From Hydrangea macrophylla (Eukaryota > Streptophyta > Magnoliopsida > Cornales > Hydrangeaceae): DNA of 64,000 bases. The stretch lies in contig CM066991.1 of the NCBI GenBank assembly GCA_033977485.1, positions 131,955,999-132,019,998 on the forward strand, read 5' to 3'. Made by a program: the position numbers and the translations under genes. Below the pieces are notes generated by a model. It did no database searches, had not been told where the DNA came from, and saw nothing but the letters and a program-made list of their open reading frames with translations. Shown piece after piece: positions 33,163 to 45,572 of the stretch (the first letter of the stretch is position 1; each line of letters begins with the position of its first letter).

Positions 33163-35876
33163 TTAGCAGAAACATGAGTAGGCCAAGTGGTTCTTCTTTG
33201 TAACATAAGAGGATAAGAAATCTGGGGCAGAAGCAGAAGAACCCTGAATGTTTGCCGGAACAAGTATTTGAGTCTTACCGGAAGCAATTCTCTTACCGGC
33301 CACATTGGCGTAGAACAAGCCCGATATGGCTGGTACAAAAACATCACTCTGAGAACAGATATAGAAGTCAATGACCTTCTCGAACTCGGAAGCTTCAGAG
33401 CTTAGAAATTTATCCTTCTTGTCCACGGGCATAATGCCTTCCTGTAATAGTTTTGAATGCAAAAAAAATATTCAGAATATTTTCAATCCCATGTAGCATC
33501 AAAGATAAGCCTTAAGACTAAAATCTGAAGTACCACTCTCATTTCTATTATGTTTTTATCAGTAAAACATGTTGGTAGTACTGTTTAACTCGTCAAAAAA
33601 CTAAGAGTTGATCTATAATTTCAACTGAATGTGATGGATCTTTACCAGAACAAACTAATCGAAAACGACAAAGCATATCAATGTTGAAAAGAAAGGATGA
33701 AGCCGTCACCTTAGTATAAGTTTTTGGAAAGAAATCCTTTAGAGAATCAAGGCTGCTATCCCATCTTGATTGGGTCAAATATATTGTAGTGTCCTTGTCA
33801 AATCCAAGCTTCTTTAAGAATAATCCGATCTCCTGTGGATCGTAGCAGCTTTTCCTTCCAGCAGAACCACTTCCTTGACAACCCTTTTTCTCTAACATGT
33901 CAACTCTCAAGTCCACCGCTACGAACTGGCCATCCGTCTTCCGACTCAAAGTTTTTAGCCGCTCAACCATTGAGTCAACCACTTCGTGAACCTCCGTTTG
34001 TAACTCTAGACTTCCAAACATTGCCAAACACGCAATTGAATTAGTGTCGCTCTTTTCGTTCGTCATTTTCATGTTTACCGAAGGGAAGTAAGTTGCTAGC
34101 CTTAAATTGCCCTTTGTTCTAAAAACCGGTTCAATTTGCTCTGCAATGTGGACTTCAGTGACTCGATTAGGGACCCTCACAACTGCGAGGTTTTTCGATG
34201 ATACTTTAGTGGGCTGAGATTTTGCTATTCTTACCACCCCATCGAGGCTTTTAATGAAATAATCAACATCATAAATGTCTTCAAAGTTCCTGGAAGATTT
34301 AAAACAAGTTATTTACACAAGTGTATCTGGATTTTAGCCCCTGAGAGTACAAGTGATAGTAGCAAGGACAAGGGTATGTTATGAGTTATAGAACTTACTT
34401 TGTATCACCTGGTTTGCTTCCCCTAATATCCGGGAGTACAAGAGTTGCTCCTAGATATCTTGCCACTACCACTGCATCAGCAATCTGTTTGAAAATCAAG
34501 GAAGAGCCAACATAATAGGTGATGAGAGGCTTTCCAAAAAGTTTTGATGAAGGATGTAATGGATGACACACAAAACGACATGGAGAAAATTCATGTGGAG
34601 ATAGTCCTTGAGAAGATTCAGCATACAGCATTACAGCCTCACAATACTTCTCTCTCTTTCTCCGTTACAAATTTTTCAATCATTTTTGCTAGGACTGATC
34701 AGTAGATAATAATAAACAAATGAAAACCCTTAATCATTCCTAAACTCGGTTTCAGGAGAACCATATTGTCTATTCACCACCTCGAAACATGAAAATAGTA
34801 GGAACTTAATTGAAAATTTCCCCCCAGATCTAGAAGAAAACAACAAGCCAATTTCAAAAATTAACATCAGAATGATAATGTAGCTATTGAAAGAAAAAGC
34901 CCATTTTACGGATGCATGCATTTTGAAATAGGGATTTTACCACGATAATGAGTTCTAATCTCTAAACATGGACTAAGTAGGAACCAGATAGAACACTAAA
35001 CAGCTCCCAAACAACGATAAATGCCGCACAACAAAAATTAAAAAAAAATTCTACTTTTGATATCTAATGAAGGCGGAAACAACTAATTCACATTAATGGA
35101 TTCACTAAGTTTTTAATGAAACTTTGAGGACAAGGATATGCACAATGAACACAAATACAGTAAGCCCAACGTACAGAAACAACATTCGAATTTGTAGCAG
35201 CATGGCTATCCTATTCAAGGAACAAATATAAAACCAATGATACTGGACAACATTCACCACACCCATGAGTCAATGCCCTGGTACGCTGATGATTAAGAAA
35301 AACAGAGCCCTTGGAACAATTAAAAACATGTAGCAATAAACACAGAGATATAATTATAACTGGTTTAGGATACCAATTTCCATGATTATGATGTTTTTAA
35401 ATTACTTAAAAAGGTTACCTGTGAGAGATGATATTCAGGGCCATTAGTTAATGAGAAGGTGATAAATCCTTCCGACTCTCGAGCATCTTCTGTAAGCCAA
35501 ATAAGAAAGTATGTATAAGGGGATAATTACATAAAAGCATGTAAAACAAGGAATATAATATGAAATTCCAAGTGAATTCTTGGACTTGATCCTACTTACC
35601 CATAACTTGCTGGGTCCAACAAGGTTTTAGGTCTTTGCTACCTTCCTTCCAAGGTCCGTTACTCGTTTTAGGAAGCACAACATGGTGTTCTGAAACTTTG
35701 GGATCATCATAAGGACCACTTTGTCCTCCCGAATGATTCACCTTAAATGAGTGAAAAAAAAAAACAGAGAAATTATGTAAGTTGACAGCAGAAAAGGCAC
35801 TCTTGAATGATTATTTCTTTGCAGTTAAACGAAGTGAACATTAGAGGCATGAACCCCACATAAACTGAGAGGGGTG

Positions 35877-35933
<57 letters not shown>

Positions 35934-36576
35934 AACTGCCTAGAGTAAAAGGTTTGAGGAATACACAAATACACACACGATTATAAGAATTTAAATTGTA
36001 GTAACACTTTGTAATTGCAAAGAGACCATAAGAAAAAATTAAAAGGGAAATTTCGAATCCTACAAGTAAATAGGATTGAATTAGCTGTTGTAAGATTCAG
36101 AGATTTGGTCGTTTCTTCCACAATTTCTCAGCAACCAAATACAAGAAGAAAAAATTTCTCCCCTGAGAGTGAGAACCTAACATTTGCATATATTATTATA
36201 GATACAGAATATGATATACAAAGTCATAACGAAAAAGATCTGCATCTAATGAACACTGAGACAGAGTTGGAGGCTGATTTGAAGTGACAGATTTGGAATC
36301 CAAGTTTCCATAAATGTCGTAGAATCAACAGACTGAGAGGTCACGAAATTAAGTTGAACAGAACAGTGTACATACAACAGAGCTAACAAAAAAATCATCA
36401 ATTCGATCAAAAAAATTCAAGACGAAACACAGATATCGAAAACGATTCAGATTGAGAGTACAATGTTGACTTACTTCAACGGAATCGAAATGGTCCCTCT
36501 TGATCATGTTCGCCAGCATTACAAACATTGTCACTGTTAAGAAACCAGCCACCACCTGCCTCGGATCCACAGCCAT
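33163..36576 (-). CDS. MSR2: MANNAN SYNTHESIS-RELATED-type GT106 / O-fucosyltransferase-like protein, 6 exons
   Basis: A Golgi type II membrane protein of the plant O-fucosyltransferase-like superfamily. MSR proteins promote mannan/glucomannan synthesis. Exons in order: 36475-36576, 35600-35741, 35419-35489, 34399-34484, 33710-34289 and 33163-33441. They total 420 codons with the stop, near the family length, all GT-AG. The N-terminus MAVDPRQVVAGFLTVTMFVMLANMIKRD gives a short cytosolic tail and one signal anchor. The core begins with YHLSQIADAVVVARYLGATL and DIRGSKPGDT, the conserved donor-domain entry of this superfamily. The long exon 5 has IACLAMFGSLELQ and VAVDLRVDML. The C-terminal exon has SDVFVPAISGLFYANVAGKR. 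It could be MSR1 or MSR2; MSR2 is preferred from remembered synteny with Arabidopsis. Confidence 0.9.
35879..35930. repeat. (CT)n microsatellite in MSR intron 1
   Basis: An uninterrupted CT tract of about 52 bp between exons 1 and 2. Confidence 0.95.
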
Positions 36577-36599
36577 TTCTTCAGATCGGCCCCCAAAAA

Positions 36600-36640
36600 T
36601 CTTCTCTCTCTCTCTCTTTCTCTAGAGAGTGAACTTCAAG

Positions 36641-36673
<33 letters not shown>

Positions 36674-36715
36674 ATAATGAACTCACTACTCTCTCTCTCT
36701 CTCTCTCTCTCTCTG
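36600..36715 (-). promoter_or_regulatory. GA-rich 5' leader of the MSR-type gene
   Basis: On the coding strand, three (GA)n blocks lie 25-140 bp upstream of the ATG. GA/CT tracts are common in plant 5' UTRs and core promoters and are known GAGA-factor (BPC) targets. That this is leader rather than promoter is inferred from distance only. Confidence 0.5.
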
Positions 36716-36959
36716 AGGAAAGGTATATAGAGAGGAGAGAGAAGAGAAAAATGAGTTTGGGGGAAATCAGGGGGCCACTGATTTGAATTGCGGGTATTAA
36801 TATTAATTTAAGCAATTTCTGTCATTGTTAGGTGTGTATTTATATTTAGAAATGTTTATATAGATGTAGAAATTAAGGGTAGCTGAAATAGAGATTAAGT
36901 TGAATATATAGTTTATAGTTTATAGTATATATATAAAAAGGCTAAAAAGCTATTTAGAG

Positions 36960-36982
36960 AGAGAGAGAGAGAGAGAGAGAGA
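36960..36982. repeat. (GA)n microsatellite
   Basis: A simple GA tract further upstream of the MSR-type gene. Confidence 0.9.
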
Positions 36983-37111
36983 ATGTACTCTCTTCAACGT
37001 TTTTCTACCACCGACAGTCTCCCCCGAGAAAACGAAGGATGGCCAAAGTCTCACTGTTTCCTCCTATAAAATAAGCCCAGTTGTCACTACCATGACAACA
37101 AATATTATATA

Positions 37112-37497
37112 GGGTAATTTACACTTTACACCCCTATAGTTTGGATGTATTGTCATTTTAATCTTTACAATTTTAATTTTGTCAATTTAGTTCTTATAGT
37201 TTCAGTTTAGGTTCAATGTAATCCATTCGAAAAAAAATTCATACAAATTTTTTTTTTTTTTTACAAAAATAGGCCATGCGATGCACAAGTGAGGTATCAT
37301 TAGGGGCATAATGATAAATTTACTTAGAGAAATTACACTTTACAGACTTATATCGAACCTAAAACTGTCAAAAATTGATGAATGAATTACATTGAATCTA
37401 AACTGAAACTGTAAGGAACAAATTGACAAAATTAAAACTGCAGGAACCAAAATGACATTATAGCCAAACTATAAGGGTACGAAATGTAATATACCCT
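37112..37497. mobile_element. Foldback MITE with long inverted arms
   Basis: The left arm starts GGGTAATTTACACTTTACAC. The right arm is its near-complement, ending TACGAAATGTAATATACCC. Pairing continues for well over 100 bp on each side (CAATTTAGTTC/GAACAAATTG, AGTTTCAGTTTAGG/CTAAACTGAAACT). Flanks are (TA)-rich (ATTATAT and TTATATA). This is a Mutator-like foldback design. No coding capacity. Confidence 0.8.
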
Positions 37498-37657
37498 ATT
37501 ATATATATATATATATACACGTGTAAATTACACTAATTTTTCTTCAGATTTCATAAATCTAACTAAATTTCTTCTTTATTTTCTTATCAAATTATGCTTA
37601 TCTCCCTGATAGTTTTGTTGGTTTACAACTTTATGTGCATTGAAATCAAATTATTAT

Positions 37658-37708
37658 AAGTTTACCCCACAGTATTTTTTATTTTTTTTGGATAAGAAGT
37701 TTACCCCA
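37658..37708 (-). mobile_element. Micro LINE-tail insertion with 12-bp target duplication
   Basis: AAGTTTACCCCA occurs at 37658-37669 and 37697-37708. The 27 bp between them are a T-rich run followed by GGATAAG, on the minus strand CTTATCC plus poly(A). This resembles the LINE 3' end at 29712 (CTTAGCC plus poly(A)). Confidence 0.65.
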
Positions 37709-37847
37709 GTGTTGTACATCAAAGAATTATTTCTGTTGTTGTAAAGTCATGCAAACTTGTTATTTGGAGGTCCATTTATTATTATTAAAAATAACTTTTA
37801 ACTCAAAAAAAAAAAAAAAGCTTTTTACTCCGTACGTATAAGGGTGT

Positions 37848-38000
37848 AAGTAAATTGACCAGATCCAACGATTCGGTCTAGTTCGGTCGATTTTCATAAA
37901 ATCTCTCCAGTGTAAAAATTGAACTGAATCGTGAAATTACACTAAAACGAATGGAATCGAATCAAATCGATCAGTTCGTCTGAAAATTTAAGAAGACTTC
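37848..38000. mobile_element. Relic of a TCGGT-rich hAT-like MITE
   Basis: It begins GGGTGTAAGTAAATTGACC and shares the words TCGGTC..TTTTCATAA and CCAGTGTAAAAA..GAACTGAA with the better preserved element at 39588-39765. The right end is not clear. Confidence 0.45.
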
Positions 38001-38152
38001 CTGACAATGAGAAAATGTGAAAAATATCGTTAGTGCATTTGTTTTGAGTTTCAATTTAAATTTTCAGTGCCACATTAAATGAAAAGTGAGAGACTCATGT
38101 GATAAAGGTTAATTTTCAAAAGTATGTAGTCAAAGTTCATTGACTTTTTGAA

Positions 38153-38388
38153 ACAAAAATGATAGGGATACACACCAAACGACACACTAAACGACACATC
38201 AGCTTTAAATGTATGTACTTTGTGTTATGTAAGTGATGCACAGAAGAGTATTAAAAATTCAACAATGCATGTACTTTGTGTTATGTAAGTGATGCACAAA
38301 AGAGTATTAAAAATTCAAACAACACAGGGTACATGCATTTAAAGCACAGTGTGTCGTTTGGTGTGTATCTCTATCATTTTTGTTTTTA
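38153..38388. mobile_element. Foldback MITE A with about 35-bp terminal inverted repeats
   Basis: The left end contains ATAGGGATACACACCAAACG and continues ACACACT. The right end is the complement with one mismatch. The interior holds a tandem duplication of about 54 bp (ATGTACTTTGTGTTATGTAA at 38212 and 38266). Related copy B follows at 38453-38611. Confidence 0.85.
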
Positions 38389-38452
38389 AAAAGAGGTCCC
38401 AACAATGGAATAAATAACTTTTAATTCCGATAATGAGTATTAACAAAAACAA

Positions 38453-38611
38453 CAATGATAGGGATACACACCAAATGACACACTGTGCTTTAAATGCATG
38501 TGCCCTGTGCTGTTTGAACTTTTCACATTTTTCTGTGCATCACTTACACAGCACAAGATATATGTATTTAAAACTAGTGTGTCGTTTGATGTGTATCCCT
38601 ATTATTTTTGT
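38453..38611. mobile_element. Foldback MITE B, same family as 38153-38388
   Basis: It starts with ATAGGGATACACACCAAATG and ends with the complementary ATGTGTATCCCTAT. The interior is a shorter, once-only version of MITE A's (GTGCATCACTTACAC, in reverse sense). Two family members lie about 65 bp apart. Confidence 0.85.
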
Positions 38612-38929
38612 AACAAAAAAAAAACGGAGAAGAATCAGTGTCATATCAAATAGTAAGGGGAGGGGGGGAGGTGTTTCTTAAATTGTTAAAGAACTTGTGT
38701 GTTATAAAAAATAAAAAAAAAGACCTTGTGTGCAGTCACCATAACTTGCCCAAATATCTAAATGTCTCTTCCCTAAATTTGAACAATGTGTGAGAGGCAA
38801 TTGAAATCCGAACACAACAGTAGGACCTTCAGGATACCTAGACATGCATATGTCACCCACGTGATGTAAAATAATTTATTTTTCCTTGGTATTTTTTATG
38901 GAATAAATGTGTAAATTTTTCTATGCTAA

Positions 38930-38982
38930 AATTGTCGAACCAAATTTTTTTTTTTTTTTTTGGCTAAAGAATTGTCGAACCA
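38930..38982 (-). mobile_element. Micro LINE-tail insertion with 13-bp target duplication
   Basis: AATTGTCGAACCA occurs at 38930-38942 and 38970-38982. The insert is a T run plus GGCTAAAG, on the minus strand CTTTAGCC followed by poly(A). This matches the 3' end of the LINE at 29712 (TTAGCC plus poly(A)). Only the last few bases of the element were copied. Confidence 0.8.
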
Positions 38983-39587
38983 TTTGAATAGGAGGTGAGG
39001 TACATTTTAAAATATTCAACTATTCAATTGTTACAGAATTATTCAATTGTTGAAAAAAAAAGAGAAAGAAAATAGAAATGGAGTATACAATAGAAAAATA
39101 TATATCTTCGACTCACATAAAAATATGATAGCTTTTCTTATTACACGTAGCAAGCTTGTCTTGGCTAGTCATTATTGCTTTAATAACCGTGGTAGCCATT
39201 TTATAAGAGATACAATAACTCACGACAAATGATGGATTCAGGGGAGCAAGCAAGGCGGCCGTCCCCTGAAAAAAAGACGCCTATTCATTCTAGAATTGTT
39301 CATAGATATGCTTTAAGTATATATACTTACCCCTAATTATTTAGGAAATTATTAGCCTCGCCCCCTAAGCTAAATTCCTAGATTCATGCCTGATTCACAA
39401 TGTTATTGAACGTGTAAAATTTTAATATTTATGTAATAACAAAAAAATGAATCATGTTAGTAAAATAAAGAGAAGAAGACAAAGAGAACACATTTAACTA
39501 CTTATGTTTTCTTTGTTGAAACTTACGATGTTTGATGGGGAGAATATACTAAATAGAGAAAGCAATGACAAAGTAAGATCTAAGGGT

Positions 39588-39765
39588 GTCAAAAAAATCG
39601 ACGGCCGACTGGACCAATCGGTTTGGCCCGCTTCGGTCGTTTTTCATAATGTTGTTCCAGTGTAAAAACTGAACCGAACCGAGATATTACACTAAATCGA
39701 CTCAAAATCGGTCAATTTACTCCAAAAAAAAAATTGGACTGAACCTGCCGGTTGACATCCCTAGT
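39588..39765. mobile_element. TCGGT-rich hAT-like MITE
   Basis: The ends AGGGTGTCAA and TTGACATCCCT are inverted counterparts. The interior has paired words GGTTTGGCCC, TCGGTC and CCAGTGTAAAAACTGAACC. Short, non-coding and related to 37848-38000. Confidence 0.6.
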
Positions 39766-39848
39766 AAGATCAATACATGATTTAGTTTCTTTATATTGCG
39801 TTTTCGATTTGCAATTTTGGCTTCAAAATTGAAATTGGATAAAATTGA

Positions 39849-39881
<33 letters not shown>

Positions 39882-39973
39882 TTTACAAAACTATATCAAT
39901 TGTTGTCACAATTTTTACTTCAAAAGTCCCAATCCAAGAATTCCAAATGGTAAAAAAAAAAATTCTAAAGGAT

Positions 39974-40092
39974 GATGCTATGTTTTCCATATATGAATCC
40001 CAAATACCATAGAAGATATACCATATGTTGTAGTAATGTTTAGTAATAGTACTATATTTGAAAATCAAATTTGAGAAGCATAGTATTACACT
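39974..40092. mobile_element. Short MITE with GATGCTATG-type ends
   Basis: The left GATGATGCTATGTTTTCC and right TTGAGAAGCATAGTATTAC pair. The ends belong to the same loose group as 61927-62090 and 63774-63939 (GCTATGCTTTYCAAA). Confidence 0.5.
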
Positions 40093-41425
40093 TAAACCAC
40101 AAAGTTAATTTGATGTTGTTTAATTCTAATGCTAACACCTTGGATGGGCGACAAACACACAAATGCTTCTTAATAATATTTATTAATAATTTAAACTCTT
40201 CTAATCAAGTTAAACCTTTTTATTTTCAAATTCTCTTTCTTATTTTCTGATTACCTTTAAATGAGTTTTTTTTTCCCCCTTTTCTTATAACAAGATAACA
40301 TTACGCACACGCGATAGCAATGAGAATTAAAATTTATAGATTGCCAGCAAAGTATTGGCATTAAGAGAAGCTATACATCAAGAAGTAGCTAAATTCAAAC
40401 AAGTAATTATGACTCAGGTCCTTTCCTTTTTTTTTTTTTTTTTTAATTTCTCTTTTATTTCCAAAATGTTCAATTTCTAATCTAATTTAAGCATAAAGGA
40501 TTGTTCTTCCTAGTTTTATTTTTCTTCTTTAAATCCGCAAACCAGACAGATCTTAATTTTATCAAGAATTGAAAAACTCTTCCTTCAAACTTTTAAAAAT
40601 ATGTAACACGATTGCACTTTGAATAAGTTCTCCTAATATGTATATTTTTCTAAATTAAAAGATAAATTTTCAAGTTAATCAAATATATGCTCTTAAATGA
40701 CTTAACTTAATTGATATAAAAAAAAAAAAAAATGCTCCATCCATACCACGCTCATTAATTAATTCAACAGTTGTAGCATCATACTCGCAATAAAGTATCT
40801 ATCTGCTATTGTTTTAATGTAACACTTTATGTTGACTGATTCTACTAAAAAGTGTATCATAACATTAGACGTGAATTTAATCAAATATATGCCCATAAAT
40901 GCCAAATATAGATCGATAGTCGGTACACGTACAAATTAACACTATTATATATATAGAAATATTAGAATTGGTCATTGGATAGACAGTTATAGTAAGTTTG
41001 GTCTTATTGATATTGTCTGTATGAAAATAGATCCCCAAGTTAATGGTTTATTTAAAAATTAGTACTTTTTCCCAAATATTTGTATTTTTCATGGTCAAAT
41101 TTGCCCTTCATTAGATATATACATGTGCGTATATATTATCACCATAAATTTAGAGACCAAAATAAATGCTCATTTCATACTCTAATAGAGAAATCAAAGC
41201 CCTTACCGTGTTTGACCTTTCCCCAAATAAATGATCATGACCAACCAAGTCCCGCGTCTTCATCCTTCCAAGTCTGGGACCTTTATGTTTGACCTCATAC
41301 ACGATAATTACAGAGAGCTGAGAGAGTGAGAGAGAGATTTGATTATATTCGCTTTCTTCTTCGCCAATCTTTGTTTGTTTGATCTGATCTTTGTTTTCAC
41401 TCGTTACCTAATCTGAATTTCAAAT

Positions 41426-41464
<39 letters not shown>

Positions 41465-42483
41465 GTTTGACAGAGACTCCACAAAGACAGTGATCGCCAT
41501 CTCGCTGCCTTCCTCAATAATTGAGCCATGATTGTGCAAAGCGTGGGTGAAGCAAGGTCGTTGATCATGATGCCTTCTTTAGTGTGTCAGTCTCAAGTGA
41601 ATTATATTTGATTTGTGTGGAGGTTTACATTTTGAGTTTTGAAAGTTACAAATTTTGTTTTTTTGTTTTTGTGAGAAATTTGTATTATTAAATTATCAAA
41701 ATTTTTAGTAATGAGAATTTCTCACCATAATAGATACACATACGGACCAACTTGAACAGTTACATACATACACATACGGACCAACTTGAACAGTTACAAC
41801 ATCACTCTCATTAGTCATTAGTCGTATTAAAGTATCTCCTATTATTTTATGGGATAATTACATTTCAGTCATTCTTATGTGTCAAAATTTAAAATCAGTC
41901 TACTGTTTTTTTAAAATTGAAAAAATATTAAATTTTTTTGTAAAATAAGAAGTCATCAAATTTTATATGACATTTTAGAGCAACTCTTTATACGGGTGAG
42001 AGTGACTCTTCGAAACGTTGGGAGCTACTCTTTTCAAACACAGAGAACAAACCATTTAAAAATTGGATGTAACTCTTTACAACATTGATAGCAAGTTTTC
42101 AAACGTTGGAAATAAGTTTTCAAACGTTTTTGTACAAATTCAGAACGTAAAAAGCTAAAATACAAAACAACTATTAAAAAGTTAATATTTTTTTAATTTT
42201 TTATGACTTTTTAATTTTTTAAATTATTGTTGATTTTTTTAAAAAAAATTTGAAAAATTAGAAGATTGACTTTTAAATTTCATACAAAAAATTGATTGAA
42301 ACCTAATTATCCCTTGTTTTATAATATAACGCTTTCTGTCTATTAATATAAAAATATATGAATCATAACAACAGGCGTGAATTAAGGGGTGCGGACACAG
42401 ACCTTGACTACCCAACTTACCCAAGACAAAAAGTAAATTGAGTGATGGTTAGGTTTAGTACTTGTCCCCACTTGTAGGTCTTC
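40093..42483. other. AT-rich intergenic stretch
   Basis: No supported gene. It contains a T run (40428-40443), an (AT)n tract (41430-41460) and a UTR-like CT-rich patch followed by an intron-like segment and a TTTGACAG acceptor near 41472. The segment after it does not stay open and is not recognised. A 29-bp direct repeat (ACACATACGGACCAACTTGA) occurs at about 41727 and 41770. Confidence 0.4.
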
Positions 42484-42528
42484 ATTCAATATTAATTTTT
42501 TTTTTTTATAAAATTCAATATTAATTTT
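42484..42528 (-). mobile_element. Very short poly(T) insertion with 16-bp direct repeat
   Basis: ATTCAATATTAATTTT occurs at 42484-42499 and 42513-42528. Only about 13 bp of T-rich sequence plus ATAAA lies between. It could be the extreme case of a LINE poly(A) tail insertion, or a filler-type repair duplication. Confidence 0.5.
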
Positions 42529-44211
42529 AAATCCCCATAAAACCAACTCAATTAACTTGCGTACGCGAAAATAGCAGTGTATAGGCAGAAAATTTATTCA
42601 ATGGTGTTAATTTACAATATCACCAAATATAGGTGTAATAGGATGCAATTTGACGAGGCTCAAACATCACAAAAAGGTGATTTTAGGATATAAATTGTAA
42701 CCACAAAATACGGATTATTTCACGTACCTATTTGATTGAACGCATGAATCGATTGTGAGCTTGAAGTTCATCAGCTTACAAAGTTAACACCGCTCTCTTA
42801 TTTTTCATTTATTTTAGTGAGTTCAACTCAAGAAGTAATAATTTTAAAAACTGATTATATACATGCGTTTTTAGTTAAGAGCTGCATAGTTAAATTACAA
42901 TTGGCCATTATTTCTCATTTCTACATAAAAATTTTAAAGCATATTTGCCGGCTGTACATAATTCATGCCAGTTAACTCCTCCCGATCCAAAACAAGACTC
43001 GGGTCAAATCTTCTAAAACGATTTTTATTATTTTATTTTATTTGGATAACTTTAAATTAATTTCTTAGGAAGTAGCATAACAGGTAATTAACTACATTCT
43101 GTGTGATATTTAATAAGATTGGATTATAAGATTCATGAACTTGGGTTTAATTCAAATAATTGTTAAGTTGACTGTAATGTAGCTATTAATTATGGCCAGT
43201 GTTAAGTGTTAGGAGTTTGAGAAGTGTGTTTATTTATTTGATGGGAGTTTGGAAGTTATAAGAGCTGGACACACTAACTAACACTTTTGCAGTTCAATGG
43301 TGTTTAATGAAATTCCTTATTGAACGACCATATACACATGTTAACATTTCCCCAATATACATATATAGGGTTCTCAAACCCGTTATTGTATAAAGGTTCG
43401 AGCAGCACCCTTCTTATTTTTTTTTTTGGACATATTTATATATATTTTGTGTGTAAGCTAATACTATAAAAATCATTGCAAAAACATAAGGGGGGGGGGG
43501 GGGGGGCTTAAGATGACAAATTTATAATGTCAGACTTTACAATAATTTTTTTAGTACAAAACTACAATTTCTCAAAAATCAAGAAGGACTTAACAATAAT
43601 TTTTTTAATACAAAACTACAATTTCTCAAAAATCAAGGGGGACTACAGCCAAACACCCTTTCGCTCAATCCACACCAAATTCAAAGGTTTTCTCGCATGC
43701 TCCAAAGAAATTAAGGATTTGTTTGATATGCGAATTTAGTTAGATAAGAAATTAAAAAAGGAAACCGTGAGTGTACATCAAAAGTTCCTATCAAAAAAAT
43801 ATGTACTTCGTTATATCAAAAGTTAAGAATTTTCAAATGTTACTATAACTTTCCAAGAAAAAATAGAGGAAAGTGACTCACAAAATTAAAAAAATTTCCT
43901 CCCTCTTTTCCTCTCTTACCCCACTAAATCGTTGAACCAAACATAACTAGTGAATATGGAAATTTATCCAACATTCTTGAAGCTCTCCAATTTGTGATCC
44001 AATCTAATCACATGCATGCTTGTTATGGTGAATTTGAATAAAATCATTCATAGTTTTTATAGTGTTTTTAAAAATTAAAATCCATCACCATATCTATGAT
44101 TTTAAGCATCAGTTTTGGAATGGGAATCATTTTTCTGGGTAATTTATTTAAGATGATGATGACTTTAGAAGGAAAATAAGTACATAAATTAACCAATGCA
44201 CGAGGTTATTA
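42529..44211. other. AT-rich intergenic stretch with a short tandem repeat and a G run
   Basis: No gene recognised. A G run is at 43491-43507. Two tandem copies of about 53 bp are at 43536-43640 (AATAATTTTTTTARTACAAA core). The rest is AT-rich without visible structure. Confidence 0.45.
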
Positions 44212-44929
44212 CATTCTGTCACGCCCCGGAATGGCAAAAATAGAGAAAAATAAATTTTCTTTTTGGATCCAAAGGCAGCGACTGGTGAAGTCACATGATT
44301 GTCCACACCACGCAGTACTAAGCAACAATAAGTGAAGAAGATAACAAGAATGAAATCTAGGTTCTGGTTAAAACATAACTAAATGTCAAAAAGAGGTTAC
44401 TAACTATTACACATCAGAGTCTTGAATCAAAATAAAACACAGCGGAAGCATAAATATCAAGGCAACATACGCCTGATTACAAAAGGTCTGGAAAGCAGTA
44501 AAGATAATTAAACTACAGCCTAGCCTAATATTCAATTGGCATAGAAGTAGTCCTTGGCGTAGTAGTCCTTTTCTGCTTGACCTCCTTCGGGCTAGTCCTC
44601 TGCAGGGACATCGTCACCGACATAGTAGTCCTCGCCTGCAAATCCTTCACCTGTATAGTCATGACCAAGACGCACTGGAATGTAGAAATGTCCAGCGGCA
44701 TAAATGCCACCAGCTTAATGAAAATTGAGTGAATTAGAAACTAATAGGGTATCAACTATTGAAGTTATAACAAGTTATAAGCGATAACCATTAAGATTCA
44801 GTGAGGGTAACTCCTTTAATCAAACCGATGATCCGATTACTAATGTTTTACTCATTTTAAGACCGACAATACATTATAATAGGGGAACAGACTCGACAGT
44901 AGTTCAACTCTATAAATACATCATTGCTC

Positions 44930-45250
44930 CATCCACCGCTTTTAAGAACATATATATGCACAGTCCATTGCAGTCGTGGATACCACGTCAGTCAATCCCC
45001 AGCTTTTAAGAACATATGCACAGTCCACCACACTACAGGAATATAACGCTTCAAGCAATAGTACATCATTCTATGCCACGACTTAGCGACGTCTACCAGT
45101 GATCATGATCCACCGCAGTCGTAGACACCTTCGTCTGTCTACCACTTTTAAGAACATATGATTAGATCATCTGGCTATCATAAGGCAAATGGTCCGGTCC
45201 ACCGCAGTCGTAGACACCTTCGTATGTCTACCGCTTTTAAGAACATATGA
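44930..45250. repeat. Diverged tandem repeat inside the solo LTR
   Basis: The words CTTTTAAGAACATAT and GTCCACCGCAGTCGTAGACA recur four to five times with unequal spacing. This is a local tandem expansion within the LTR. Confidence 0.75.
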
Positions 45251-45572
45251 TCGACCAAAGCCCGCCCACTCAAGATTCCCAGATCCTAGCAAACCTACTT
45301 AAGTTCAATTCTATCATCGATACATGACAACCCCAATGTGGCCTGACTACTCTGAATGAAACAAACAATAACTCCAAGGGTTCACTATTATAACGTTATC
45401 TAACGTCACAACCATTATCCATTAATCTCGTTGTTACTATGATCCTACGTCACACTATCTCATTATCACGTCTGTATTACAACAATATAACATGCTGGGA
45501 GTACTGAACTGTAATTGAACAACTAAACAGTTATCATATAAACTAAACAAGAATATCAACATCCTGCAACTG

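Noticed and set aside
41330..41600. Possible 5' UTR, intron and first exon of a gene
   Set aside because: The exon-like part after the acceptor hits stops at once in the frames read, and no later exon follows.
44930..45250. CRISPR-like array of repeated CCACCGCAGTCGTAGACA words
   Set aside because: Spacing and repeats are irregular, the context is a plant LTR, and CRISPR arrays are prokaryotic.
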